Assembly: GCA_963677135.2 (NCBI GenBank)
Contig: CAXXLS010000009.1
Coordinates: 1 to 64,000 of the forward strand
DNA: 64,000 bases
DNA from: Seleniibacterium sp963677135
GTDB taxonomy: Bacteria > Desulfobacterota > Desulfuromonadia > Desulfuromonadales > Geopsychrobacteraceae
Direction of reading: 5' to 3'
Part shown: positions 9,932-18,305 of the stretch, piece after piece
Numbering within the stretch: position 1 is the stretch's first letter
How the letters are laid out: each line of letters begins with the position of its first letter
The notes under the pieces: generated by a model
Seen by the model: only the letters and a program-made list of their open reading frames with translations
The model's database searches: none
What the model was told of the DNA's origin: nothing
Position numbers and translations under genes: made by a program

Positions 9932-10515
9932 ATTTGATTCAGGAATTCACCAAAGGGATCTGGAAAGAGAATGCCGTCTTCAAGCTGCTGCTCGGCATGT
10001 GTCCGGTTCTCGCTGTTACCACCAGTGCCGAGAATGCCCTGGGAATGGGGCTGGCAACCACGTTCGTGCTGGTCTGCTCCAACATCGTCGTTTCTCTGCT
10101 GCGCAAGCTGATTCCGTCGAAAGTTCGGATTCCGGCCTTTATCATCATTATCGCGTCCTTCGTGACCGTCGTTCAGCTGTCGATGGAAGCCTGGGTGTAC
10201 GACCTGTACCAGGCCCTCGGGATCTTTATCCCCCTGATCGTCGTCAACTGCCTGATCCTGGGCCGCGCCGAAGCATTCGCGTCCAAGAACGGCACCATCA
10301 AAGCGATTTTCGACGGGTTCGGCATGGGGCTCGGTTTTACCCTGGGCCTGTTCATCCTGGGCGCGGTTCGCGAGCTTTTCGGAGCCGGTGAGATTCTCGG
10401 TTTCAGTATCTTCGGCGGCGGCTACCAGCCGGTCCTGCTGATGATCCTCCCACCCGGGGCCTTCATCACCCTCGGTCTGCTGCTGGCCGGGATGAATCGA
10501 ATCGAATCGAAATAA
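9928..10515 (+). CDS. rnfE: Rnf complex subunit RnfE
   Basis: Six-helix membrane subunit, a paralogue of RnfA. The LGMCPVLAVTTSAENALGMG segment is the family hallmark. It starts inside the rnfG stop (ATGA) and ends the operon just before a terminator. Length is 195 residues, as expected. Confidence 0.94.
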   Translation: MNLIQEFTKGIWKENAVFKLLLGMCPVLAVTTSAENALGMGLATTFVLVCSNIVVSLLRKLIPSKVRIPAFIIIIASFVTVVQLSMEAWVYDLYQALGIFIPLIVVNCLILGRAEAFASKNGTIKAIFDGFGMGLGFTLGLFILGAVRELFGAGEILGFSIFGGGYQPVLLMILPPGAFITLGLLLAGMNRIESK

Positions 10516-10540
10516 CCCCTCTGAACAACACTAGACCGGA

Positions 10541-10577
10541 AAGGCGCTGTCTCCATCGAGACCAGCGCCTTTTGTTT
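10541..10577. terminator. terminator between rnfE and the convergent solute-binding gene
   Basis: Stem AAGGCGCTG / CAGCGCCTT with a 13-base loop, followed by TTGTTTT. It ends rnf transcription on the plus strand. Confidence 0.8.
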
Positions 10578-11350
10578 TAGTTCTTCCCGGTGGAGGGCTC
10601 CAGCAGATCCATCCCCTCGATCGCCCCATCTATCCGCTCAAGCAGCGCTTCAGAAACGCCCCGGCTGCACATCAGCCGCCGCTGGTTACGGGCTGTCAGG
10701 TCGCTCAATGGATACCTGACGAACTGATCCTCAGAAAAACCGGATGCCCGCACCAGGGAGACCGCCTCTTCAGGGGCTATCAACATGTAATCGGCCTGCC
10801 CCAGAGACACCGCCTTGAGCAGCAGGGACTGGGTTCCGGCGCTGGTGAAAGTGGTCGGCGCCAGCTCCCGGAACAGTTCGTCCACGTATTCTCCGTAGGA
10901 GTAATTCATATTTCTGCCGAAAACCAGATTTTTATCACGGAAGACCTGCTCGAGGGACCGATGTTGAGAAAAAATGTCCCGGTGGTCTCTTCTGGCGAGC
11001 AGAGTCATCCGCTCAGTCAGATGAACAGGAAGGGAAAAGCGGGCGAAGGAAGCGCGTTCAGACGTCCGGAACCAGCCGATGGAACAGTGGGCTTTTGATG
11101 AATGCTCAACGACATACAGGATCTGCGCGACGGACAGGCTGATATACCTGGCCTCGAGACCCGCTTCCTCCATAATGCGCCGGGTCAATCTCAACAGTGT
11201 GCCGTCAGCCTGACCGGAGGTATTGGTGAAATAATAGGGGGGCCGTTCGGGGTAGGAAATAGTCAGATCCTGGGCCGCTGCGGGGACACCAGTGAAAAGG
11301 GTCAGGACGAAGGAAAAAATTACGGTCGCAATGACGAAATGGTTATCCAT
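10577..11350 (-). CDS. periplasmic solute-binding protein, family 3-like
   Basis: A secreted protein of 257 residues with a signal peptide (hydrophobic run to about residue 26, ending VPAAAQ). The mature part resembles ABC-transporter family 3 binding domains: YPERPPYYF near the start, a GTLLRLTRRIMEEAG segment, and a late GQADYMLIAPEEAV. No permease or ATPase lies beside it, so it may be an orphan sensor or binding protein. The ligand is unknown. A second protein of the same general type is at 61115-61849. Confidence 0.7.
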   Translation of the reverse strand: MDNHFVIATVIFSFVLTLFTGVPAAAQDLTISYPERPPYYFTNTSGQADGTLLRLTRRIMEEAGLEARYISLSVAQILYVVEHSSKAHCSIGWFRTSERASFARFSLPVHLTERMTLLARRDHRDIFSQHRSLEQVFRDKNLVFGRNMNYSYGEYVDELFRELAPTTFTSAGTQSLLLKAVSLGQADYMLIAPEEAVSLVRASGFSEDQFVRYPLSDLTARNQRRLMCSRGVSEALLERIDGAIEGMDLLEPSTGKN

Positions 11351-11399
11351 TCCGGAAGGATAACATAGGTGTTCGGAACAAATACAGAACCAGAATCAA

Positions 11400-11426
11400 C
11401 CTTGGGGACCGGTAAGGTCCCCAAGG
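11400..11426. terminator. hairpin after the histidine-rich gene
   Basis: Perfect 11-bp stem CCTTGGGGACC / GGTCCCCAAGG with a five-base loop. No clear T-run follows on either strand, so termination is inferred from position only. Confidence 0.45.
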
Positions 11427-11440
11427 CAAAGGCAACCGGT

Positions 11441-11800
11441 TTACCAGCCGATCCTCACGGCGACTGAAGGCAACCCGATGACGACACCCGGCAATGGAAT
11501 AACGGCCGTTGTCGTCCTATGCTCAACGATCCTGGTCCTGACCGGTTCACGGTAGTACGTATGCCCGTAACGCCGGCCGACATGATGCCGGTCATGATGA
11601 TGACGAACCTTCCGATATTCGCGGTGCTTGAATTTTTTTCCGGGGTGGTGGGACTCCTGTTTATGCTTTCGGGTGTCCTGGTACTGCTGATGCGAAGAAT
11701 GCTTGCCGGAATCCTTTCTGAAACCCGCCTCGGCACTGGCCACCAGGGGAATGGTCATAACCAGTGACATCATGGTGACTGTCAATAGAAACCGTTTCAT
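11441..11800 (-). CDS. small secreted histidine- and arginine-rich protein
   Basis: Start 11800 is chosen because GGAGGCTCAC precedes it; the longer frame lacks a ribosome site. A signal peptide of about 23 residues (MKRFLLTVTMMSL... ending ASAEA) leads to a very basic, His-rich middle (repeated HH, KH, RH) and a short hydrophobic C-terminal stretch. Histidine clusters suggest metal binding in the periplasm, but no family is recognised. Confidence 0.6.
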   Translation of the reverse strand: MKRFLLTVTMMSLVMTIPLVASAEAGFRKDSGKHSSHQQYQDTRKHKQESHHPGKKFKHREYRKVRHHHDRHHVGRRYGHTYYREPVRTRIVEHRTTTAVIPLPGVVIGLPSVAVRIGW

Positions 11801-12031
11801 GTGAGCCTCCTGTTCATTGTGAAGGGTTGTCATTCCTGTCGTTCGCGGTTGATGACATCACAATAGCGGATTCAAACAGGCGTTTCATTCGACATCTCTA
11901 GGCATACCAGCAGATGTCGGGTCGATATGACCTCTTTTCAATAGGTTGGAAAGGTAAAAACGTGAAATGTCGGGTCGGCGCGCAGGCAGAAAAGGAGGCT
12001 CCACGATCTGTTTGGACGCGGCAGGGGCAGG

Positions 12032-12673
12032 TCAGCCGGCATCCTGATGATCAAAAAGGCGGGCCAGCCGCCGGGTGGCCTGAAGCGGGTCAGGCGCCGA
12101 ACAGATGGCTGAAACGACCGCGACGCCGTCGGCACCGGCGGCCATGACACCGGGCAGGTTGTCATGCTGAATGCCACCGATGGCGACCAGCTTGTGACGG
12201 GAGCAGCTGCGAATGGCCCGCACGCCGTCCAGACCGAGTTCCTGCTCCAGCTCCCTTTTGGTCGGAGTGACAAAGACCGGGCTGAGACCAAGATAATCGA
12301 CATCAAGGTGCTCGGCCTCGCGGGCGTGGTCAGGGGATTCCACGGACAGCCCGATAATGGCATCCGGCCCCAGCAGCCTCCGGGCGTCGGCATAAGGCAT
12401 GTCGCTCTGCCCGATATGCACGCCGTCAGCACCCACGGCAAGGGCGACGTCGACCCGGTCATTGATCAGCAGGGGGACCCTGGTCCCGGCAAGCCGCCCG
12501 GCGACGGCCCGCGCCAGGTCGATGAAGTCACGGGTCGGACAGTCTTTTTCCCGCAACTGGACAATCGTTACCCCGCCCTGAACTGCGGCTGCGACAATAT
12601 CGAGGAGATCCCTGCCGAGGGACAGGCCCCGGTCGGTGACCAGGTGCAGACGGTAATCACTGAGTTTTTTCAC
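12032..12673 (-). CDS. thiE: thiamine-phosphate synthase
   Basis: Joins HMP-PP and thiazole phosphate to make thiamine phosphate. Motifs of the TIM-barrel family are present: HLVTDRGLS, GGVTIVQLREKD, LLINDRVDVALAVGADGVHIGQSD, and a C-terminal VAIGGIQHDN. Its start overlaps the end of thiM by four bases, so the two are translated together. Length 213 is normal. Confidence 0.95.
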   Translation of the reverse strand: MKKLSDYRLHLVTDRGLSLGRDLLDIVAAAVQGGVTIVQLREKDCPTRDFIDLARAVAGRLAGTRVPLLINDRVDVALAVGADGVHIGQSDMPYADARRLLGPDAIIGLSVESPDHAREAEHLDVDYLGLSPVFVTPTKRELEQELGLDGVRAIRSCSRHKLVAIGGIQHDNLPGVMAAGADGVAVVSAICSAPDPLQATRRLARLFDHQDAG

Positions 12674-13470
12674 TGCTCGGGATCCTGCCAGGCCGAGATC
12701 AGCTGATCTTGGTCAAGATTGTAAAGGGCATCGAGAAAATGCATCTGGAAAGAACCGGGACCGGCCGCCAGCCCGGCGGCAAGTTCTCCGCACACCCCCA
12801 TGGTCACCATGGCCGAAGTCGCGGCCAGCGCGGCGTCAGGGTTAACCGCAGCAAATGCGCCGACCAGAGCCGTAGCGGTACAGCCGAGACCGGTCACTCT
12901 GGGCATCAGCGGATGACCGTTGGCGACCCGGAAATGCCGCTGCCCATCGGTGATCAGGTCGACCTCGCCGCTGACCACGACAGTACAGCGATAGGCCCTG
13001 GCCAGACTGAGGGCGGCGCTCTCGGCGTCTGAAGACGTAGCGGAGCTGTCGACCCCCTTGGTTTTGACCATACTGCCGGCGACCGCCATGATTTCCGAAG
13101 CATTGCCGCGAATGATGGTCGGTGCTGTCTGAGCGAGCAACTCTTTGCAGGTCAGAGTCCGGAACAGAGTCGCCCCGGCACCGACGGGATCGAACACGAT
13201 CGGGGTGCCTTTGGTTGCGGCGGTCTGCATGGCAGTACCCATGGCCTTGATCCAAGGCTCGCTCAGGGTCCCGATATTGATCACCAGGGCTGAGGCAATA
13301 CCGGCCATATCCGCGACTTCTTCCTGAGCATGGGCCATGACCGGGGAGGCCCCGAGGGCCAGCAGGGCATTGGCGGTATTGTTCATGACCACAAAATTGG
13401 TGATGTTGTGAACCAGCGGCGCTGCCTTCCTGAGTTGTTCGATATCCTGCCAAACCTGATCAACCTGCAT
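12670..13470 (-). CDS. thiM: hydroxyethylthiazole kinase
   Basis: Phosphorylates the thiazole alcohol in thiamine salvage. The ribokinase-like fold is clear: VHNITNFVVMNNTANALLALGASPVM at the N-terminus, FDPVGAGAT in the middle and MPRVTGLGCTATALVGAF with the catalytic GxGC near the C-terminus. It pairs with thiE. The 5-prime side (13471-13560) was read for a TPP riboswitch and none was found. Confidence 0.95.
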   Translation of the reverse strand: MQVDQVWQDIEQLRKAAPLVHNITNFVVMNNTANALLALGASPVMAHAQEEVADMAGIASALVINIGTLSEPWIKAMGTAMQTAATKGTPIVFDPVGAGATLFRTLTCKELLAQTAPTIIRGNASEIMAVAGSMVKTKGVDSSATSSDAESAALSLARAYRCTVVVSGEVDLITDGQRHFRVANGHPLMPRVTGLGCTATALVGAFAAVNPDAALAATSAMVTMGVCGELAAGLAAGPGSFQMHFLDALYNLDQDQLISAWQDPEQ

Positions 13471-13564
13471 AGTTCCAACCGTCCTTTACGCTATTTAATA
13501 AATAGGGATTCAGTATGTCATGACGCACAGAGCTGTAACAAAGCACTATATCAGAATCCGCCGG

Positions 13565-14026
13565 TCAGTGCTTGTCCGGAAACAGTTCGCGCAATTTTTT
13601 GCTGCGGTAATCAAAAATCTCCCTGAGCTTTGCGCCGACCCAGAGAGCCTCGATCATGACCCCCAAGGGCCCGAAAGGCAGGCGGTAATGGACCCGGTCC
13701 ACCATGCGGGTTCTGGATGCCGACACCGGGCTGATTTCATGATAGTGGTACCAGAGCCTATAAGGTCCGATGCGCTGCTCGTCGACGAAGGACACCCCCT
13801 CCCGGATATGCTTGATTTCGGTCAGCCAGCGCTGTCGGCCGATGACCGGGATGGCGATCCTGTATTCGATAATCAGCCCGTTGAACATCCGGTCCGGCGG
13901 TGACGAAACAATGTCAAAATCGAGATCCGGAGGGGTCAGCTGATTGAGATTGGCCGGGGTGGCGATAAACTCCCACAGTTCCGCGGCGCTGACATCCAGA
14001 TCGATGGTGCGTTCAAGCTGGTGCAT
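13565..14026 (-). CDS. SRPBCC (START-like) ligand-binding protein
   Basis: A 153-residue single-domain protein with the SRPBCC pattern: N-terminal beta strand RTIDLDVSAAELWEFIATPANLNQLTPP, and a long C-terminal helix (REIFDYRSKKLRELF). These proteins bind hydrophobic ligands in a deep cavity; no substrate can be named. It is the last gene of a leftward cluster with a flavin oxidoreductase. A similar pairing occurs near LitR/CarH-type light regulators in other bacteria. Confidence 0.75.
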   Translation of the reverse strand: MHQLERTIDLDVSAAELWEFIATPANLNQLTPPDLDFDIVSSPPDRMFNGLIIEYRIAIPVIGRQRWLTEIKHIREGVSFVDEQRIGPYRLWYHYHEISPVSASRTRMVDRVHYRLPFGPLGVMIEALWVGAKLREIFDYRSKKLRELFPDKH

Positions 14027-14038
14027 GAGGCGTCTCCT

Positions 14039-14998
14039 TTAAACGTTGGCGGGGCCAACCTGGGCGGCCAGGGCCGCGCCGCTGCGCCAGGCGTCTTCCA
14101 CGCTGCGTCCCAGGCACCAGTCTCCGCAGATCCCCAGTTTCAGATCGGGGTCCCACAGGCACGGCGCACCGAGGGGCCGACCGGTAAAGGCGTAACGCCA
14201 GCGGTGAGCGAGGATAATCTCTCCGCCGGCACAGGTGGCCGCCACCTGCTCAAAACACTGAAGCAGCTCCCGACCGACGTTGTCAGGCGCCTCCTCAAGA
14301 TGGCGCCGGGACCAGTCCGCCTCGGCCTGCAGGACATAAACGCCCTGGTTGTTGCGCCCCGGCTTGGCACTGTTGTGAACGACCCGGCGCAAGGCCGGGT
14401 GAGGGGTGATGTGAATGTCGTGATCACGGTCCAGGGGGTGTTCCAGTCGGACCGCGGCCACCCAGCACGGGTCCATATCCACCCCGCTGACCGCCTGGTA
14501 GAAGGGACGGTGCTCGCGAACCAGGGGCAGGGCCTGTGGAGCGGGAACGGCGACAATAACCTGGTCCCAAAGCCCACCGATGCGACTCTCCCCGTCATTG
14601 AAAAGAACCCACTGCCGGTCCTCGCAGGCAAGCCGGGCGATCCGGGTGGAAGGCTGGAATTCGAGGGGTCCGAGCAGGGACCTGGTGATGGCGCTGGTAC
14701 GCGGCACACCGATGCAGCTCACCTGTTCCGCCCCATCCGGGTGGCCGGAGATTCGCGCGTTCCAGTCCTTCAGCACCTCGCTGGTCACATGCTGTTCGAG
14801 GAAGTCACGACAGGCCGGATCGGCAATGGACAGGTAGGGGGTCCCATGGTCGATCCAGCCCCCCTGGCAGGAACGGCTGGCCAGGCGGCCGCCGGTCCCT
14901 TTGCTTTTGTCGAAAACCGTCACCTGATGCCCGGTTTCCGCCAGCAGGCGGGCTGCCGTGAGACCGGCCAGCCCCGCACCGATAACCGCCGTTTTCAT
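14039..14998 (-). CDS. renalase-like FAD/NAD(P)-dependent amine-oxidase-fold protein
   Basis: Begins with a Rossmann dinucleotide-binding motif, VIGAGLAGLTAARLLAETGHQVTVFDKS, followed by TGGRLASR. A C-terminal GICGDWCLGRSVEDAWRSG block completes the FAD site. Start 14998 is chosen because the motif should lie at the N-terminus. It overlaps the upstream 15-kb small gene by four bases and precedes the SRPBCC gene by 13. The substrate is unknown; the nearby CarH-like regulator suggests a light-responsive role. Confidence 0.78.
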   Translation of the reverse strand: MKTAVIGAGLAGLTAARLLAETGHQVTVFDKSKGTGGRLASRSCQGGWIDHGTPYLSIADPACRDFLEQHVTSEVLKDWNARISGHPDGAEQVSCIGVPRTSAITRSLLGPLEFQPSTRIARLACEDRQWVLFNDGESRIGGLWDQVIVAVPAPQALPLVREHRPFYQAVSGVDMDPCWVAAVRLEHPLDRDHDIHITPHPALRRVVHNSAKPGRNNQGVYVLQAEADWSRRHLEEAPDNVGRELLQCFEQVAATCAGGEIILAHRWRYAFTGRPLGAPCLWDPDLKLGICGDWCLGRSVEDAWRSGAALAAQVGPANV

Positions 14999-15258
14999 GA
15001 CGGAACCTCCTCCTGCCGATCCGCGAGGCGGCTCAGGCACTCGGCCCGCACCCCTTCAAGAGCGGCAATCGTGGCTTCCTGGGTGGTGTCGCCGACAATC
15101 CCGCGCCCGGTCCAGTCATTCCCGTAGCGGATATAGAGGGATTGGAGCTCCCCCTCCACCTGATGCAGAATCCCCCGGGGATCGACAGCAAGCCGTTCCG
15201 AAAAATACCCCCGGATATTGACCATAATCTCATCTTCACGTTGTTCCAGGTAATTCAC
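14995..15258 (-). CDS. small conserved-looking protein between flavin oxidoreductase and UbiB kinase genes
   Basis: GTG start at 15258 with GAAAGGAAAG upstream; 87 residues, no signal or membrane segment. Overlaps the oxidoreductase start by four bases, so it is co-translated. I do not recognise the family. The sequence is acidic and probably alpha-helical. Confidence 0.6.
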   Translation of the reverse strand: MNYLEQREDEIMVNIRGYFSERLAVDPRGILHQVEGELQSLYIRYGNDWTGRGIVGDTTQEATIAALEGVRAECLSRLADRQEEVPS

Positions 15259-15259
15259 A

Positions 15260-16831
15260 CTACTTTCCTTTCTTCAGCAATAAAACAGCCGCAACCCCCA
15301 GGCAAGCCGCCGAGGCCGCTCCTGACCACGGCAGCCGGGCCAGCAGCAGATAGAACGCCAGGCCCAGCCAGAAAATCAGCCACAGCAGCAACCGGAAATA
15401 CCCTCCCACGCGCTGCAGCAGGTCATCCCGGTCGGCACGCGCCATGCGGACGGTCAACTCCCCCTGCTCGGCCAGTTCAATGACCCTGCGGGTCTTCACC
15501 AGCGTCAGGGGCAGCTGCAACGCCTCTTTGCGCAGCTGAGGCCACAGACTGTCCCCCTCGCCAAGGGCGCGCGGCAGGTTCTCCTTGAGGATCGGCAGGA
15601 TATCCTTGATCCCGTTGAAGTTTTGAATATATTGGGTCCCCAGGCCCTCGACCAGGGAGCTGACCCGCATCACGTAGATGACGTCCTGAGGCAGCTTGAA
15701 GGGCTGATCATGGAGCACCTGGAGGACCCCGAACGCGAGATCCTGCATGCTGGTCGCGGCGAGGTGCTCACTGTCAAAGATGGCGAACAGGCTTTCCGCG
15801 ATATCGACCAGCTGATCCTGGGGCGCCTGCTCGGTGAGAATTCCCATGCGCCGCACGGCACTGACAAGCATCTCGAAGTTCCGCTCATAGGCGGCCTTGA
15901 CCGCATAAATCATGGCCTGGCGGATGTGGGACGGAATCCGGCTGACCATCCCGAAGTCGAGGAGCACCAGCCGCCCGTCGCCCTTGACCAGAAGATTGCC
16001 GGGATGGGGATCGGCATGGAAATAACCGCGAATCAGCATCTGCTCGGTGTAGAACAGGACCAGGCGCTCCATCAGCTTGCGAAACTCGATCCCCATGGCG
16101 CTGAGGCCCGCGACATCATCGATCCGAATCCCCTCTTCAAAACTCATGACCAGAGCCTGGTCACTCGACAGCGCCGGGTACGGAACGGGAAAACAGATGC
16201 CGCTGCCGGCATAGACCTGGCTGAAATGCTCAAGGTTCGCCAGTTCATGCTGCATGCTCACTTCCTGGACGATCATCTGGCTGAAGGCACGCAGGACAGA
16301 CTCGATGGAATGCCGGGTCTGATCGCTGAACAGGGGCCGGAACAGGCGCTGAAACAGGGTCAGCAGGAAGATGTCGATGCGCACGATCAGCTGAATGTCG
16401 GCCCGCAGCAGCTTGACGGCGACAATCTCGCCAGTCGGCAGGACCGCCCGATGAACCTGGCCGATGGAGGCGCTGGCCAGGGGGTGTTCGCTAAACTCCG
16501 CAAACACCCCGGCATCCGGAAAGGCCTGCCTGAAAATACGCTGCTGCTGCCTGCCGGTCATCGCCGGCATCCGGTCGTGAAGCTGACGCAGCCGGGCAAC
16601 GTACTCCTCGTCAAAAAAATCGGCCCGGGTGGCCAGGACCTGGGCCAGCTTGAGAAAGCTCGACCCCAGCTTCCTGATGCAGCTGACCAGCTCGGCAGGC
16701 GTCTGCGGATGCCAGAGCAACCAGCGCCGGCGCCGGCGAAACAGCAGAAAGATGGTGACCAGGAAGCGGAAAACCAGGTAACAGCGCCATGGATTGCACT
16801 GCTTCAGCGTCAGCCAGAAACGGATCGCCAA
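15260..16831 (-). CDS. ABC1/UbiB-family atypical kinase
   Basis: UbiB/AarF-type protein kinase-like protein. Visible motifs are KLGSSFLKLAQVLATRADF (family N-terminal extension), ASIGQVHRA, VAVKLLR (nucleotide-binding lysine), YFHADPHPGNLL (catalytic loop) and LLDFGMVSR. Two hydrophobic helices close the C-terminus. The TTG at 16831 is preferred because GGGGAAG lies upstream and it starts right after the phasin-like stop; a start at 16870 is also possible. In other bacteria such kinases support quinone synthesis, but no ubi or men genes lie here. Confidence 0.85.
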   Translation of the reverse strand: MAIRFWLTLKQCNPWRCYLVFRFLVTIFLLFRRRRRWLLWHPQTPAELVSCIRKLGSSFLKLAQVLATRADFFDEEYVARLRQLHDRMPAMTGRQQQRIFRQAFPDAGVFAEFSEHPLASASIGQVHRAVLPTGEIVAVKLLRADIQLIVRIDIFLLTLFQRLFRPLFSDQTRHSIESVLRAFSQMIVQEVSMQHELANLEHFSQVYAGSGICFPVPYPALSSDQALVMSFEEGIRIDDVAGLSAMGIEFRKLMERLVLFYTEQMLIRGYFHADPHPGNLLVKGDGRLVLLDFGMVSRIPSHIRQAMIYAVKAAYERNFEMLVSAVRRMGILTEQAPQDQLVDIAESLFAIFDSEHLAATSMQDLAFGVLQVLHDQPFKLPQDVIYVMRVSSLVEGLGTQYIQNFNGIKDILPILKENLPRALGEGDSLWPQLRKEALQLPLTLVKTRRVIELAEQGELTVRMARADRDDLLQRVGGYFRLLLWLIFWLGLAFYLLLARLPWSGAASAACLGVAAVLLLKKGK

Positions 16832-16832
16832 G

Positions 16833-17108
16833 TTACTTCCCCAGGTCCTTGCGCAGCTGCTCCAGGTCATCGCGGGTGGCCAGGTTCAGCTCGCTGACCA
16901 CCTCTTTCAGCAGGTCGCGCAACATATCCCGCAGGGCATCCTTTTCCTGTTCGCCGCGCTGGGCCATCTCATCAAAAAAGTCACGCGCGGTCTGCTCGGC
17001 TTTGTCGGCCGCCTCTTTCAGTTCCTCGCGGTTTTTCTCAATCTTTTCCTTGGCCGCCAGGGCGCTGCCGAGGGCGACGTAGAACAATTGCTCCAGACGA
17101 TTTTCCAT
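16833..17108 (-). CDS. phasin-like coiled-coil protein
   Basis: A 91-residue, highly charged helical protein (KIEKNREELKEAADKAEQTA) with heptad-like spacing, resembling PhaF/PhaI-type phasins that coat polyhydroxyalkanoate granules. No PHA synthase is in the window, so the granule link is family inference. First gene of the leftward cluster, divergent from the MerR-B12 regulator. Confidence 0.6.
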   Translation of the reverse strand: MENRLEQLFYVALGSALAAKEKIEKNREELKEAADKAEQTARDFFDEMAQRGEQEKDALRDMLRDLLKEVVSELNLATRDDLEQLRKDLGK

Positions 17109-17200
17109 GTTCGGACTCCTTTTGGGAAAGCCGGCTTCGCCGCACCGGCTGTTTGACTTTTCATTCAGGATAATTTATATATTATTCGCATAACTAATTT

Positions 17201-17215
17201 TTTGTCCAGGACAAA
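17201..17215. promoter_or_regulatory. palindromic operator candidate in front of the MerR-B12 gene
   Basis: Perfect 7-1-7 palindrome TTTGTCCAGGACAAA, ending two bases before the regulator ATG. The same core, TGTCC-N-GGACA, recurs at 19450-19460. Position suggests autoregulation and possibly control of the divergent cluster. Confidence 0.55.
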
Positions 17216-17217
17216 TA

Positions 17218-18090
17218 ATGCTCACTATTCAACAACTGAGTCAAGAGCTCGATATCGGCATCGACACCCTGCGGGTTTGGGAACGCCGTTACGGCTACCC
17301 GATTCCCCAGCGCGATTACCGGGGGCATCGCAGCTATCCCCCGGAACAGCTTGAGGAATTGCGCATCATCAAGAAACTGCAGAACCTCGGCCTGCGCCCC
17401 GGCAAAATTTTTTCCATGACTCCTGCTCAGAGAAAAGCAGAGCTTGAAAAAAAGTCAACCTCGGCCCTGGCGGATACCACCGCCGATATTGAACGGCTGC
17501 TCGCAGCCCATCCCGCGGAGACCAGGCGGATCCTTCACCGCCAGATGCAGCAATGGCCCCTGGAACGCTTTATTCACGACCTGGCGCTCCCCCTGATTCA
17601 GGCCCTTGATCACGGCTGGGTCAGTAACCGGATCAGCATCGCCCGGGAGCACCTGATCTCCGACATTCTTGCCGACCTGCTCAATGACCGGATCCGGCGG
17701 AACCAGCCGGACAAGCCCCTGGCACACCTGCTGTTCCTGACCATCAACGGCGAACGCCACAAGCTCGGCCTGTATCTTTCCGCGGTGCTGTTTCAAAACT
17801 GCGGCATCACCTGTACCGTGGTTCATGAGGATCTGCCGATCAGCGAGCTTCCTGACCTGGTCGCCAACCTGGACGCCGACGGGATCGCCCTCTCCTTCAG
17901 CCGCCATTACACCCCCGCCAGGGCCCGTCAGGACCTGGCCAGCCTGCGGCAAACCCTGCCCGACGAGATTCGGATCATTGCCGGCGGTCATTCGGTTCTG
18001 AAAAAGTTCATCCTGCCGGGAGTCACCCTGTGCGCCGACCTCACCCGCATTCCTGACCTGTGCGACAAAGAGTTCCCCGTCTCGAAATGA
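17218..18090 (+). CDS. MerR-family B12-dependent light-sensing regulator (CarH/LitR-like)
   Basis: The N-terminal 70 residues are a MerR winged helix (TIQQLSQELDIGIDTLRVWERRYG). The remainder is a cobalamin-binding module. It has W-x9-EH (W in HGWVSNR, EH in REHLISD), the helix-bundle residues that cap adenosylcobalamin in CarH. It also has E-x-H-x-x-G (GERHKLGLYL), the lower-ligand histidine motif of B12 domains. CarH/LitR proteins repress in the dark and release DNA in light. The pattern predicts the same here, but activity is not shown. The divergent neighbours (SRPBCC, flavin oxidoreductase) resemble LitR-linked genes elsewhere. Confidence 0.85.
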   Translation: MLTIQQLSQELDIGIDTLRVWERRYGYPIPQRDYRGHRSYPPEQLEELRIIKKLQNLGLRPGKIFSMTPAQRKAELEKKSTSALADTTADIERLLAAHPAETRRILHRQMQQWPLERFIHDLALPLIQALDHGWVSNRISIAREHLISDILADLLNDRIRRNQPDKPLAHLLFLTINGERHKLGLYLSAVLFQNCGITCTVVHEDLPISELPDLVANLDADGIALSFSRHYTPARARQDLASLRQTLPDEIRIIAGGHSVLKKFILPGVTLCADLTRIPDLCDKEFPVSK

Positions 18091-18121
18091 GACAGGGTGA
18101 TCAAAAACTGATCACCCTGTC
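18091..18121 (+). terminator. strong hairpin directly after the MerR-B12 gene
   Basis: 13-bp perfect stem GACAGGGTGATCA / TGATCACCCTGTC with a five-base loop, starting at the base after the stop codon. No T-run follows, so it may act as an RNA-stabilising or Rho-assisted end. Confidence 0.5.
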
Positions 18122-18305
18122 ACCAGGCCCGGCCTTGACCCGCCTGGGAAACCGCCCCGGAAAAGGCTTTTGCGTCCTTCCCTTGCAAAGGTACGACTTT
18201 TGCGTAAAAGACAGCGCCGGAGGGTATATACTTCCGGTATGAATCTGGGCGGGAAACGCCCTGCGTGTCATCTGAGCTGTCATGCTGACAAGGAGACCAG
18301 CAATT

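Noticed and set aside
13471..13564. TPP riboswitch ahead of thiM
   Set aside because: No CTGAGA or ACCTGATC-type core on the minus strand.
14021..16897. Long plus-strand frames opposite the flavin oxidoreductase and UbiB genes
   Set aside because: Shadows of recognised minus-strand genes.
18217..18237. CCGGA...TCCGG around GTATATAC upstream of the reductase
   Set aside because: Arms and centre are out of register; too weak to call an operator.
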